Positions 1 through 5,679 of a stretch of DNA of 6,519 nt are shown piece by piece (positions within the stretch are counted from its first letter, which is position 1; each line of letters starts with the position of its first letter). The translations under genes were made by a program, and so were the position numbers. The stretch comes from Elusimicrobia bacterium RBG_16_66_12. GTDB lineage: Bacteria > Elusimicrobiota > Elusimicrobia > UBA1565 > UBA9628. The DNA lies in NCBI GenBank assembly GCA_001800005.1, contig MGUL01000035.1, forward strand, positions 24,698-31,216, given 5' to 3'. The notes beneath the pieces were generated by a model that saw only the letters and a program-made list of their open reading frames with translations, was not told the DNA's origin and ran no database searches.

Positions 1-768
1 GCCCTCGGCGAGATAGAGGCGGGCCAGGCGCATGCGCGCGACCGAATCGCCGGGCTTCAAGTCCACGGCCCTGCGCAAAGTCGAGATCGCGCCCTTGTGA
101 TCCTTGAGCCTCTCCTGGGCGCAGCCCATCTCCAGCATCGCGTCCTCGTAGCTCGGCTCGATCCTCACCGCCTCGCGGAACTGCTCGAGGGCGTCGGCGT
201 CGCGGCCGAGCTTGCGATAGAGCGACCCCAGCTGGAACCGGTAGAGCGGATTGCGCTTCTCCAGATCGACGGCCTTGCGGAAGCGGTCGAGCGCCCCCGG
301 ATAGTCGCCCGCGGTCTCGCGGATCGACCCCAGGTTCATCTGCGCGTCGGCGCGGGCCGGGTCGATCTCCGTGGCGCGGCGGAACTCCGCCTCGGCGGCG
401 GGCGCGTCGCCGTTCCAGGCGTAGGAGATGCCGAGCAGCAGATGCCCCTGCGCGCTGTCCGGGTCCAGCGCAAGGGCGGTCTTGTACGAGGAGATGGAAT
501 CGTCGACGCTCCCGCTCCAGTACTGCGCCACGCCGAGCAGGAGGTGCCCGAGCGGGTCCTTGGGATTGGCGGCGACCGCGCGCTTGATCTCCTTCTCGGC
601 CAGGTCGTAGCGTTTGTCCTCGAGATATTGATGGCCCTGGCGCAGTCCGCGCTGGGCCTGAGAGGCCATGATCTGGTCCCAGATGGTCTCTTGGCCGGGC
701 TCGGTCTTGCCGGCCCGCGCGTCCGCAACGGCGAGAACGAGCAGCGCGCCCACAGTCAGCGCTCTCAA
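1..768 (-). other. Signal-like segment plus TPR-repeat part of the RdgB frame; possible separate exported TPR protein starting at TTG 768
   Basis: This is the downstream part of the RdgB frame. It starts with Arg-flanked hydrophobic sequence (LRALTVGALLVLAVADARAG), which resembles a Sec signal peptide with cleavage after ADARA. About six and a half 34-residue TPR units follow, recognisable by repeated LLG..Y....G....A...F..A...DP patterns, for example in the units ending LALDPDSA, TEIDPARA and RIEPSYE. TPRs are helical protein-protein interaction scaffolds; the partner is unknown. If TTG 768 were a start, the product would be an exported TPR protein. No convincing Shine-Dalgarno precedes it, only GGGA about 11 nt upstream. 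If it is translated as part of RdgB, the hydrophobic stretch would instead be a membrane anchor, with RdgB inside and the TPRs outside. The 3' end lies beyond the window. Confidence 0.75.
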
Positions 769-1353
769 ACGCGGCAGGATCCCGCGCAGCGCGCAGCCTC
801 GGTGGCTCAGCGCGTTCTTCTCGGCCGTCGAAAGCTCGGCCAGAGTTCGGCCGTCCGGCAGGAGGAAGATCGGATCGTAGCCGAAGCCGCCGCCTCCGCG
901 CGCCGACAAGGCGATGGCCCCCTCCAGACGGCCCTCGACGGACTCGACGCGTCCGGAAGGGTCCGAGAGCGCCATCACCGTCCGGAAGCGCGCCGCGCGC
1001 TGAGGGGCGGGGACGCCGGAAAGTTCGCGCAGGAGCTTGGCGCAGTTGTCGGCGTAGGAGCAGGCGGGACCCGCCCAGCGCGCGGAGAAGACTCCCGGCG
1101 CCCCGGAGAGGGCCGCGACCTCGAGTCCGGTGTCGTCGGCCAGGGCCCAGGTCCCGCAGGCCCGCGCCGTCATGACGGCCTTCTTGGCGGCGTTGCCCTC
1201 GAGGGTGTCGAGGTCCTCGACGACGTCGGGCACGCCCGGGAAGTCGCCGAGACCGGAGCACTCGACGCCCGAACCCTCCAGCAGGCGGGATATCTCGGCG
1301 GCCTTGTGCGCGTTGCGCGTGGCGAGAACGAGTCTGACGGTCTGGCGGGACAC
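1..1353 (-). CDS. rdgB: RdgB/HAM1 non-canonical purine NTP pyrophosphatase continuing in frame into a TPR protein (partial, runs off left edge)
   Basis: The first ~191 residues form a complete RdgB/HAM1 domain. This family hydrolyses dITP, XTP and related NTPs to the monophosphate plus PPi in the cytosol, keeping deaminated purines out of DNA. Visible family motifs are TRNAHK (12-17, nucleotide binding), ADDTGLEV (72-79, with D74 as the expected catalytic Asp), GGFGYDPIF (155-163) and SHRGCAL (183-189). I read every codon from 1371 down to 1 and found no stop. After the normal RdgB C-terminus the same frame continues into a hydrophobic stretch (about 196-214) and then at least six TPR units. 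The start is uncertain: GTG at 1353 gives a normal RdgB N-terminus, and ATG at 1371 would add six residues; neither has a clear Shine-Dalgarno. The frame is divergent from the BON lipoprotein gene. The RdgB identity is solid; whether one polypeptide or two is made is open. Confidence 0.88.
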   Translation of the reverse strand, partial: MSRQTVRLVLATRNAHKAAEISRLLEGSGVECSGLGDFPGVPDVVEDLDTLEGNAAKKAVMTARACGTWALADDTGLEVAALSGAPGVFSARWAGPACSYADNCAKLLRELSGVPAPQRAARFRTVMALSDPSGRVESVEGRLEGAIALSARGGGGFGYDPIFLLPDGRTLAELSTAEKNALSHRGCALRGILPRLRALTVGALLVLAVADARAGKTEPGQETIWDQIMASQAQRGLRQGHQYLEDKRYDLAEKEIKRAVAANPKDPLGHLLLGVAQYWSGSVDDSISSYKTALALDPDSAQGHLLLGISYAWNGDAPAAEAEFRRATEIDPARADAQMNLGSIRETAGDYPGALDRFRKAVDLEKRNPLYRFQLGSLYRKLGRDADALEQFREAVRIEPSYEDAMLEMGCAQERLKDHKGAISTLRRAVDLKPGDSVARMRLARLYLAEG

Positions 1354-1360
1354 GGGAGCG

Positions 1361-1371
1361 TATGTTATCAT
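1361..1371. promoter_or_regulatory. AT-rich -10-like sequence between divergent rdgB and BON genes
   Basis: The stretch TATGTTATCAT is the only AT-rich patch in the few bases separating the two divergent starts. On the + strand TATCAT (1366-1371) would place a transcription start a few bases before the ATG at 1383. On the minus strand TAACAT would place one close to GTG 1353. No good -35 box is visible for either direction, so this is a weak candidate for back-to-back promoters with very short leaders. Confidence 0.25.
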
Positions 1372-1382
1372 TGATGGGTCAC

Positions 1383-1685
1383 ATGTTCAAAACGAGACGA
1401 ATCCTCTCCGCCCTCCTCCTCGCGGGCCTGGCCCTGACGGCGGCCTGCACCCGCAACGTCCAGGACGAGGACCTCTCCGACCCGGCCGTCAAGGCGCGCA
1501 TCGAAGCCCAGCTGCGCGGCCTTCCGGACCTGGACATGCGCTACGTGAGCGTCGACGTCAACTCCGGGACCGCCACCATCTCCGGGATCGTGTCCACGCG
1601 CGAGCAGCAGAGGACCATCGACCGCGTCGCGCGCAGGACGCGCGGCGTCGAGCAAGTCCTCAACAATCTCTTGATCCAGGAGTAG
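1383..1685 (+). CDS. BON-domain lipoprotein
   Basis: This is a 100-residue protein. Its N-terminus is a lipoprotein signal peptide: basic FKTRR, a hydrophobic stretch, then the lipobox LTAAC with the lipidated Cys at residue 22. The remainder (about 34-99) is a single BON domain, with the typical amphipathic helix (KARIEAQL), the VSVDVNSGTATISGIV strand pair with conserved Gly, and the closing helix (RTIDRVARRTRGVEQVLNNL). BON domains occur in periplasmic and outer-membrane-associated proteins such as OsmY and are thought to bind phospholipid or interfaces; the exact role here is unknown. ATG 1383 was chosen because it gives a standard 22-residue lipoprotein signal. ATG 1362 is in frame and is preceded by GGGAG at 3 nt, so a 107-residue form is possible. 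The gene lies 4 bp upstream of mutY, suggesting co-transcription. Confidence 0.87.
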   Translation: MFKTRRILSALLLAGLALTAACTRNVQDEDLSDPAVKARIEAQLRGLPDLDMRYVSVDVNSGTATISGIVSTREQQRTIDRVARRTRGVEQVLNNLLIQE

Positions 1686-1689
1686 CCGC

Positions 1690-2697
1690 GTGCGCGCGCC
1701 GATGCTGCGCTGGTACCGCCGAGCGCGGCGCGACATGCCCTGGAGACGGCGCGTCTCCCCCTACCGGACCTGGGTCTCGGAGATCATGCTCCAGCAGACC
1801 ACGGTGGCCGCCGTCACGCCCAAGTATTCCGCCTTCCTGCGCCGCTTCCCCGACATCCGCTCGCTGGCGGTCTCATCGGAGGACGAGGTCCTCCGGCATT
1901 GGGCGGGACTGGGCTACTACTGCCGCGCGCGCAATCTTCGCCGCGCCGCGCAGGTCGTGATGGCCGAGCACGGCGGGAAGTTCCCCTCCGACTTCTACTC
2001 CGTCCTCGCCCTGCCCGGGGTCGGGCGCTACACGGCCGGCGCCATCCTCTCGATCGCCTTCGGCAAGCCCTATCCGGTCGTGGACGGCAACGTCATCCGC
2101 GTCTTCTCCCGACTCTTCGGCCTGAAGGGGCGCGCGAAGGACCCGGCCTTCGCGAAGAAGATATGGGCGCGCGCCGAGAAGATCATGCCGCGCCGCGCCC
2201 CGGGAGACTGGAACCAGGCCCTGATGGAGCTGGGAGCGACCGTCTGCACTCCCGACTCTCCATCATGCGGCGTCTGCCCGGTCGCGAAGGATTGCGTCGC
2301 CTTCAAGAAAGGACTCCAGGACCGACTGCCCCTGCCGGAAAAACGGAGAGAGGCGACTCCGGTCAGATGGGTTTGCCTCTGGATCGTCCGGAACGGGAAG
2401 GTCCTGATCTGGCGCCGTTCCAAGGAAGAGCGTCTGCTAAAAGACCTTTGGGGACTCCCGGAAGCCAAACAGATCGTCGCCGTGCCGGGGCGAAGATTTG
2501 CCTCCGTGAAGCACACCATCACCCACCACGACCTCTCCGTGGAGCTGCGCGAAGCCGCGCTCGAAAACGCGGCCCGCCTGCCGAAAGATGCGAAATGGGT
2601 GCCGGTCGAGAGAGCGAGGAACTATCTGGTCTCGTCGCTCTGGCTCAAGCTGATCTCGCGCCGCCAGCAAAGCGAATCAGCTGGGATATCCTCGTGA
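1690..2697 (+). CDS. mutY: A/G-specific adenine DNA glycosylase MutY
   Basis: MutY removes adenine mispaired with 8-oxoguanine, preventing G:C to T:A transversions. All hallmarks are present in 335 residues, close to the 350 of E. coli MutY. They are VSEIMLQQT with catalytic Glu31; GLGYYCRARNL (73-83); the helix-hairpin-helix LPGVGRYTAGA (108-118); VVDGNV with catalytic Asp132; and the [4Fe-4S] cluster loop C186-x6-C193-x2-C196-x5-C202. From about residue 225 a NUDIX-like 8-oxoG recognition domain follows (KVLIWRRSKEERLLKDLWGLPE, then KHTITHHDL). The start is GTG 1690, because an ATG start inside (residue 5) would trim the first helix only slightly; the GTG sits 4 bp after the BON stop codon. 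The stop codon overlaps the GTG of a truncated HAD gene by 4 nt (GTGA), the usual sign of translational coupling in an intact operon. The enzyme looks complete and functional. Confidence 0.97.
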   Translation: MRAPMLRWYRRARRDMPWRRRVSPYRTWVSEIMLQQTTVAAVTPKYSAFLRRFPDIRSLAVSSEDEVLRHWAGLGYYCRARNLRRAAQVVMAEHGGKFPSDFYSVLALPGVGRYTAGAILSIAFGKPYPVVDGNVIRVFSRLFGLKGRAKDPAFAKKIWARAEKIMPRRAPGDWNQALMELGATVCTPDSPSCGVCPVAKDCVAFKKGLQDRLPLPEKRREATPVRWVCLWIVRNGKVLIWRRSKEERLLKDLWGLPEAKQIVAVPGRRFASVKHTITHHDLSVELREAALENAARLPKDAKWVPVERARNYLVSSLWLKLISRRQQSESAGISS

Positions 2698-2741
2698 GAG
2701 CTATCGGGCTTCTTTTCGACATGGACGGGGTGGTTTGCTGA
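2694..2741 (+). pseudogene. Truncated 5' end of a HAD-family phosphatase gene
   Basis: A GTG start overlapping the mutY stop (GTGA) opens a frame reading VRAIGLLFDMDGVVC and then TGA. This is the canonical N-terminus of a HAD hydrolase of the phosphoglycolate phosphatase / beta-phosphoglucomutase type. It includes motif I, DxDG, whose first Asp is the nucleophile; relatives continue with a D/S-E stretch and about 200 more residues. Here homology stops after the Cys at 2736-2738, and the following bases are the upstream region of the dioxygenase gene. The missing motifs II-IV are not found anywhere in the window. I read this as the stump of a gene formerly third in the BON-mutY operon, cut by a deletion, insertion or assembly join. 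A chance resemblance is possible given the shortness, but the coupled start and the exact motif make that unlikely. Confidence 0.6.
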
Positions 2742-2766
2742 ACCTGTCCGGCCCGGATAGTGATTT

Positions 2767-2775
2767 TGCTACGAT
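2767..2775 (+). promoter_or_regulatory. Extended -10 promoter element for the hmgA-like gene
   Basis: TGCTACGAT matches an extended -10 box (TGn followed by TACGAT) in an AT-rich dip. A start of transcription 7 nt downstream would fall at about 2782-2783, on or next to the ATG, giving an essentially leaderless mRNA. No good -35 is visible; the nearest candidate is CTGTCC at 2744-2749, with an over-long spacer. Confidence 0.4.
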
Positions 2776-2782
2776 TCGGACC

Positions 2783-3874
2783 ATGAGCGTCATCCTCACG
2801 CGCGGTCGCGTGCCCAAGACCCTGCACGCGGAGATTTTTTCCGAGCCGGGAGTGCCGTCCTTCGAGGAGCTCCACGCCGCGTCGGGCGGCGAAGGCGAGT
2901 GGTCGCGCAAGTACCACTACCGGAAGCACCCCGCGCGCCAGGCCCGCGACCCGCACAAGCTGACGCTGGACCTGCGCCCCCAAGCCCTGCCGCCCCTGGC
3001 CCTGCAGCCCTGGCGCCTGCGCGCCGGCCGCCTGAAGGCGCACGGTGACGTGGTCGCCGGCCGGGTCCCACTGCTGTACGGCCCCGCGACGACGATCTCC
3101 GCCGCGCGCTTCGAGAAGTCCTGCCCGGCCGACCGCTTCTTCCGCAACGGCGACGGCCACGAGCTATGGTTCGTGCAGGAAGGCCGCGGGCTCCTGGCCA
3201 GCGAGTACGGCGTTCTGCCCTTCCGGCCCGGGCAATACGTGATCGTCCCCAAGGGCACGACCTGCCGCGTGGAGTTGGAGAGCGAGGACTGCTTTCTCCT
3301 GATGGTCGAGTCGCGCTACCCCATCCGCACGGCGCCGGAGTACCTCAACGCCGCGGGCCAATCCACGCTCTCTGCCCCGTACGTGGAGACAGAGATCGAG
3401 ACCCCCGAGTTCCGCCCGCCCCGCGACGAGGAAGGCGTCTGCCGTATCTGGACGAAGCACGACGGGGGCTTCGTGACGGAGTCGTTCTTGGGCCACCATC
3501 CCTTCGACCTGGTCGGCTGGGAAGGGGCGCTCTTCCCTTACACGGCCGCGGCCGAACAGCGGGCCTTCCATTCAGGGCTCGCCGAAGGGCAAGGTCTGAC
3601 GGTCCGGTCATTCGACGATGAGGACGCCCCGGCGGAATACGCGCACTCCAACCCGGACTGCGACGAGGCCTTCTTCTTCTCGAAGACGGCGCTGATGACC
3701 TTCCATCCGGGCGCCCTGCCTCACGCCCCGCAGGGGACGGCGGCGCGGCGCTCTCACGCCGAGCGCGGCCAGCTCTCCGGCCACCTGACGGTCGCCATCG
3801 AGTCGGTCTTCGAGCCCCTGCGCGCGGCCAAGCAGGCCCTGCCGATCGCCGACAAGGATTTCGCGGCGAGCTGA
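2783..3874 (+). CDS. hmgA: Homogentisate 1,2-dioxygenase-like cupin oxygenase
   Basis: This 363-residue protein follows the pattern of the shorter (about 380-residue) bacterial homogentisate dioxygenases. The family is Fe(II)-dependent and cytosolic, and opens the ring of homogentisate to maleylacetoacetate in tyrosine/phenylalanine breakdown. Family-like stretches are TRGRVPKTLHAE near the N-terminus, the first cupin-like block NGDGHELWFVQEGRG (122-136) with FRPGQYVIVPKGTTCRV, and SAPYVETEI. The C-terminal metal site region has AHSNPDCDEAFFF (287-299) and FHPGALPHAPQG (307-318). The candidate Fe ligands are H288, E295 and H314. ATG 2783 is preferred over an upstream in-frame TTG (2735) that overlaps the HAD stump, because the family N-terminus begins right after it. 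No maleylacetoacetate isomerase or fumarylacetoacetase lies nearby, so the pathway context is unsupported here. A related cupin oxygenase with another substrate cannot be excluded. Confidence 0.8.
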   Translation: MSVILTRGRVPKTLHAEIFSEPGVPSFEELHAASGGEGEWSRKYHYRKHPARQARDPHKLTLDLRPQALPPLALQPWRLRAGRLKAHGDVVAGRVPLLYGPATTISAARFEKSCPADRFFRNGDGHELWFVQEGRGLLASEYGVLPFRPGQYVIVPKGTTCRVELESEDCFLLMVESRYPIRTAPEYLNAAGQSTLSAPYVETEIETPEFRPPRDEEGVCRIWTKHDGGFVTESFLGHHPFDLVGWEGALFPYTAAAEQRAFHSGLAEGQGLTVRSFDDEDAPAEYAHSNPDCDEAFFFSKTALMTFHPGALPHAPQGTAARRSHAERGQLSGHLTVAIESVFEPLRAAKQALPIADKDFAAS

Positions 3875-3905
3875 GCCTTGTCACGTCGTTTTGGCTTCAG
3901 ATATA

Positions 3906-3934
3906 TGGACAAACTCTGGGGTCAGGGCTATACT
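3906..3934 (+). promoter_or_regulatory. Sigma-70-type promoter of the putative toxin gene
   Basis: TGGACA (3906-3911) and TATACT (3929-3934) are separated by exactly 17 bp; each differs from the sigma-70 consensus at one position. Transcription would start at about 3941, leaving a leader of only about 11 nt. AAGG (3942-3945) then serves as a modest Shine-Dalgarno 6 nt before the ATG at 3952. This is the strongest promoter match in the window. It separates the toxin unit from the dioxygenase gene, which has no clear terminator. Confidence 0.65.
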
Positions 3935-3951
3935 CCCAGGCAAGGCGCGCC

Positions 3952-5301
3952 ATGAAACTCCCCCTCACCTTGGCCCTGCTGCTTCTCGCCCTCCCAGGGC
4001 TCGCCGACGATGAGATCACGCCCCTGAAGAGATCGCCCGGCACGGCAGTCACGGTCGAGAAGGCCCATGCCGATCTCCTCCGCCTTGAGAAGGTCCTGGC
4101 GAGCAAGCAGACCGACAAAAAAGAGGGCCGGCTCAAGCCCGAGCAGTATCTGGAGTGGGAGACCAATTTCCGCGCGTTCCTCGAGGCCGCGATGGCGCGC
4201 TTGCCTCCGTCGCCGGACAACACGGCGACTCACGCCCGCATCGTGGCGCTGCTCGGTGAAAGCGGCCATGCTCTGGTCGCCTTGGACCAGGCGCTTGAGC
4301 AGAATCCCGAGAGCCCCGTCCTGCTCCGGACGAAAGGACAACTCCTCTACGAGCAGAAAGACTATCCCGGCGCGGCGCAGCACGGCTTGATGGCCTGGGA
4401 GAAGAGCGGGCACGCGGATCGATCCGCGTGGACGCTGTACCAGATGTCCAAGGACAGGGACGCTCCTTCCGGCGCGGCCCCCAACGCGCCGCCGGCACAG
4501 GGCACGGCGACCGTCTCAGACGACGGCCCAAGCAAACCCTTCAAGCTCGCCGCCAAAGGCAGAGCGAGGTCCGGCGAGGTCCCGACTTTGCTGAACACCA
4601 AAGCTCCGAATGAGCCCGCGCCGAGGCATTCGCCGCTTCTGCCTATCCTGCTCGTGACCGGGACAGGCCTAACGGCCCTAGGCGCCTATAAAGTCTCCCA
4701 GTCACAGAGTACCGGCAAGTCAGAGGACGGTATCAATCCAGAACCAAAAGTCGCCGCCGCGCAAGCCCGACGCAACTATGTGAACTCAGCAGTTCTCATC
4801 GGGACGCCGATTCTCGTCTTTGGCCTTGTCTCTGGGGGTCCGGCGGTTTGGGCACGCGTCGCGCCGCCAGCAATTGCATTATTGCGCACCGGGACAGCCT
4901 CCGTGCAGAAGCTTGCCACGTCCCAGGCTGGAGCTTTTTTTCCTGAGGAGCAGGTTGCAACTCAGCGGGTTGAAACGATGCGGAAGCTTCCCTGGAACTC
5001 GTGGGCAGAATATCCAAAGGTTCTAGCGAATGGTCGAGAATATGCAAGGATTGGGAACCGGCTTTATACAGAACATGCGGTACAGCGAATGCTCCCAAGC
5101 AGCCTGGCCTCAGGCAACGTCGCTAACGGAGGCCGCAGCATGTCGCCCACATTCGCTGAAGAAGTGATATTGCGGGGCACGCAGACGACTGACATGCGAG
5201 AAGGCACCCTCAGGACCTTCCACCGATTAGGAACCGTTGAGGTGATCACAGAGCAAGGCGGAGAAATCGTCGTTACGGTAAACCCATTTAAATTCAAATG
5301 A
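3952..5301 (+). CDS. Secreted modular protein with C-terminal polymorphic-toxin-like domain (DUF4258/BrnT-like pattern)
   Basis: This is a 449-residue modular protein. Residues 1-19 are a Sec signal peptide (cleavage probably after LPGLA). Residues 20-165 are helical and TPR-like (ALDQALEQNPESP, LLYEQKDYPGAAQH). A Pro/Ala-rich linker follows (about 167-227), then hydrophobic segments at 229-246 and 280-311, and a spacer. The C-terminal domain (about 364-449) shows NRLYTEHAVQRM, RSMSP with EEVI..GT (395-410), then RTFHRLGTVEVIT (421-433) and EIVVTV (438-443). This layout and the H-x3-RM / SP / EEVI-x2-G / GTVxVIT / VVTV pattern recall polymorphic toxin tips, often small RNases of the DUF4258/BrnT type. 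Plausible catalytic residues are H375, R379, E403/E404, R421 and H424. The family assignment is my inference from memory of such patterns. GC drops from about 67% (row 4501) to about 50% (row 5041) within the gene, which fits tip replacement. No secretion-system gene is nearby. The next gene starts inside the stop codon. Confidence 0.72.
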   Translation: MKLPLTLALLLLALPGLADDEITPLKRSPGTAVTVEKAHADLLRLEKVLASKQTDKKEGRLKPEQYLEWETNFRAFLEAAMARLPPSPDNTATHARIVALLGESGHALVALDQALEQNPESPVLLRTKGQLLYEQKDYPGAAQHGLMAWEKSGHADRSAWTLYQMSKDRDAPSGAAPNAPPAQGTATVSDDGPSKPFKLAAKGRARSGEVPTLLNTKAPNEPAPRHSPLLPILLVTGTGLTALGAYKVSQSQSTGKSEDGINPEPKVAAAQARRNYVNSAVLIGTPILVFGLVSGGPAVWARVAPPAIALLRTGTASVQKLATSQAGAFFPEEQVATQRVETMRKLPWNSWAEYPKVLANGREYARIGNRLYTEHAVQRMLPSSLASGNVANGGRSMSPTFAEEVILRGTQTTDMREGTLRTFHRLGTVEVITEQGGEIVVTVNPFKFK

Positions 5302-5612
5302 ACAAAATAATCCTCAGGAAACGTGTCCCTGTGAAGCTCGTGATTGAAAGCTTCCAGCAATACCGGATGAAGTTGATCGATATCGTTGGGCTTGCTCAGA
5401 ATCTTTCCACGGCAATGTCTCTGCTCGAAGGCGATATACCTAAGCCGGTGCGAGATTCAATCGTGTGGGCGGAAGCGCAGATAGACAGCATCCGCTTCGG
5501 AATAAACGAACGCAAAGAGCCTGCAGAGGTAGCAAAGGTCTGGCGCGAATTGGAGGAGGTCATCACACGCCATGACGCGCCCGGCAGGGAGGATGAAGAG
5601 GAAACACGCTGA
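5298..5612 (+). CDS. Small helical protein, candidate immunity protein (first)
   Basis: This 104-residue protein is not recognised as any named family. Its ATG overlaps the toxin stop codon (ATGA), which implies translational coupling; no separate Shine-Dalgarno is visible. It has no signal peptide or membrane segment, so it should stay in the cytoplasm. It reads as mostly helical (IDIVGLAQNLSTAMSLLEG, then WAEAQIDSIRFGINE and KVWRELEEVITRH) and ends in a very acidic tail (GREDEEETR). A tightly coupled small cytosolic protein directly after a toxin tip is the standard place for an immunity protein, and the low local GC (about 38% at the junction row 5281) matches the tip. That role is inferred from position only. 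An internal ATG at residue 24 is a less likely start because it would lose the coupling. Confidence 0.68.
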   Translation: MNKIILRKRVPVKLVIESFQQYRMKLIDIVGLAQNLSTAMSLLEGDIPKPVRDSIVWAEAQIDSIRFGINERKEPAEVAKVWRELEEVITRHDAPGREDEEETR

Positions 5613-5617
5613 CGACA

Positions 5618-5631
5618 TCGCGAATTCGCGA
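5618..5631. promoter_or_regulatory. Perfect 14-bp palindrome TCGCGAATTCGCGA
   Basis: A self-complementary 14-mer lies 5 bp after the stop of the first small gene and about 50 bp before the start of the second. The symmetry ends exactly at 14 bp (A on both flanks). It has no loop and no T-run, so it is not an intrinsic terminator. It could be a binding site for a dimeric regulator, a restriction-modification-type site, or chance. No promoter elements are clear beside it. Confidence 0.35.
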
Positions 5632-5679
5632 ACAAGAATTAGCCGACATCATGCGGGGAATCCTCAAAGCGAGGGGTTT

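Noticed and set aside
97..1374. A long open frame (425 codons) on the plus strand opposite rdgB/TPR
   Set aside because: Its translation is low-complexity, rich in Arg/Gly/Val/Leu, and has no domain, while the opposite strand carries clear RdgB motifs and TPR repeats. Long antisense frames are expected at this GC.
1899..2741. A 280-codon plus-strand frame overlapping mutY
   Set aside because: Most of it is an Arg/Pro-rich shadow of mutY. Only its last 15 codons, the HAD stump that has its own GTG start, are meaningful.
2739..2741. TGA after FDMDGVVC as a possible selenocysteine codon extending the HAD protein
   Set aside because: Reading through gives sequence unlike HAD proteins, and no family member has selenocysteine there.
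3928..4413. A 161-codon minus-strand frame opposite the toxin N-terminus
   Set aside because: It mirrors codons of the signal/TPR region, covers the strong promoter, and shows no family pattern.
5572..5679. N-terminal extension of the second small protein from ATG 5572
   Set aside because: The added residues are Arg/His-rich and unlike the rest, the start lies inside the preceding gene, and GGAGGAGG upstream is about 12 nt away and is explained by codons of that gene. ATG 5680 has a better-spaced GAGG.
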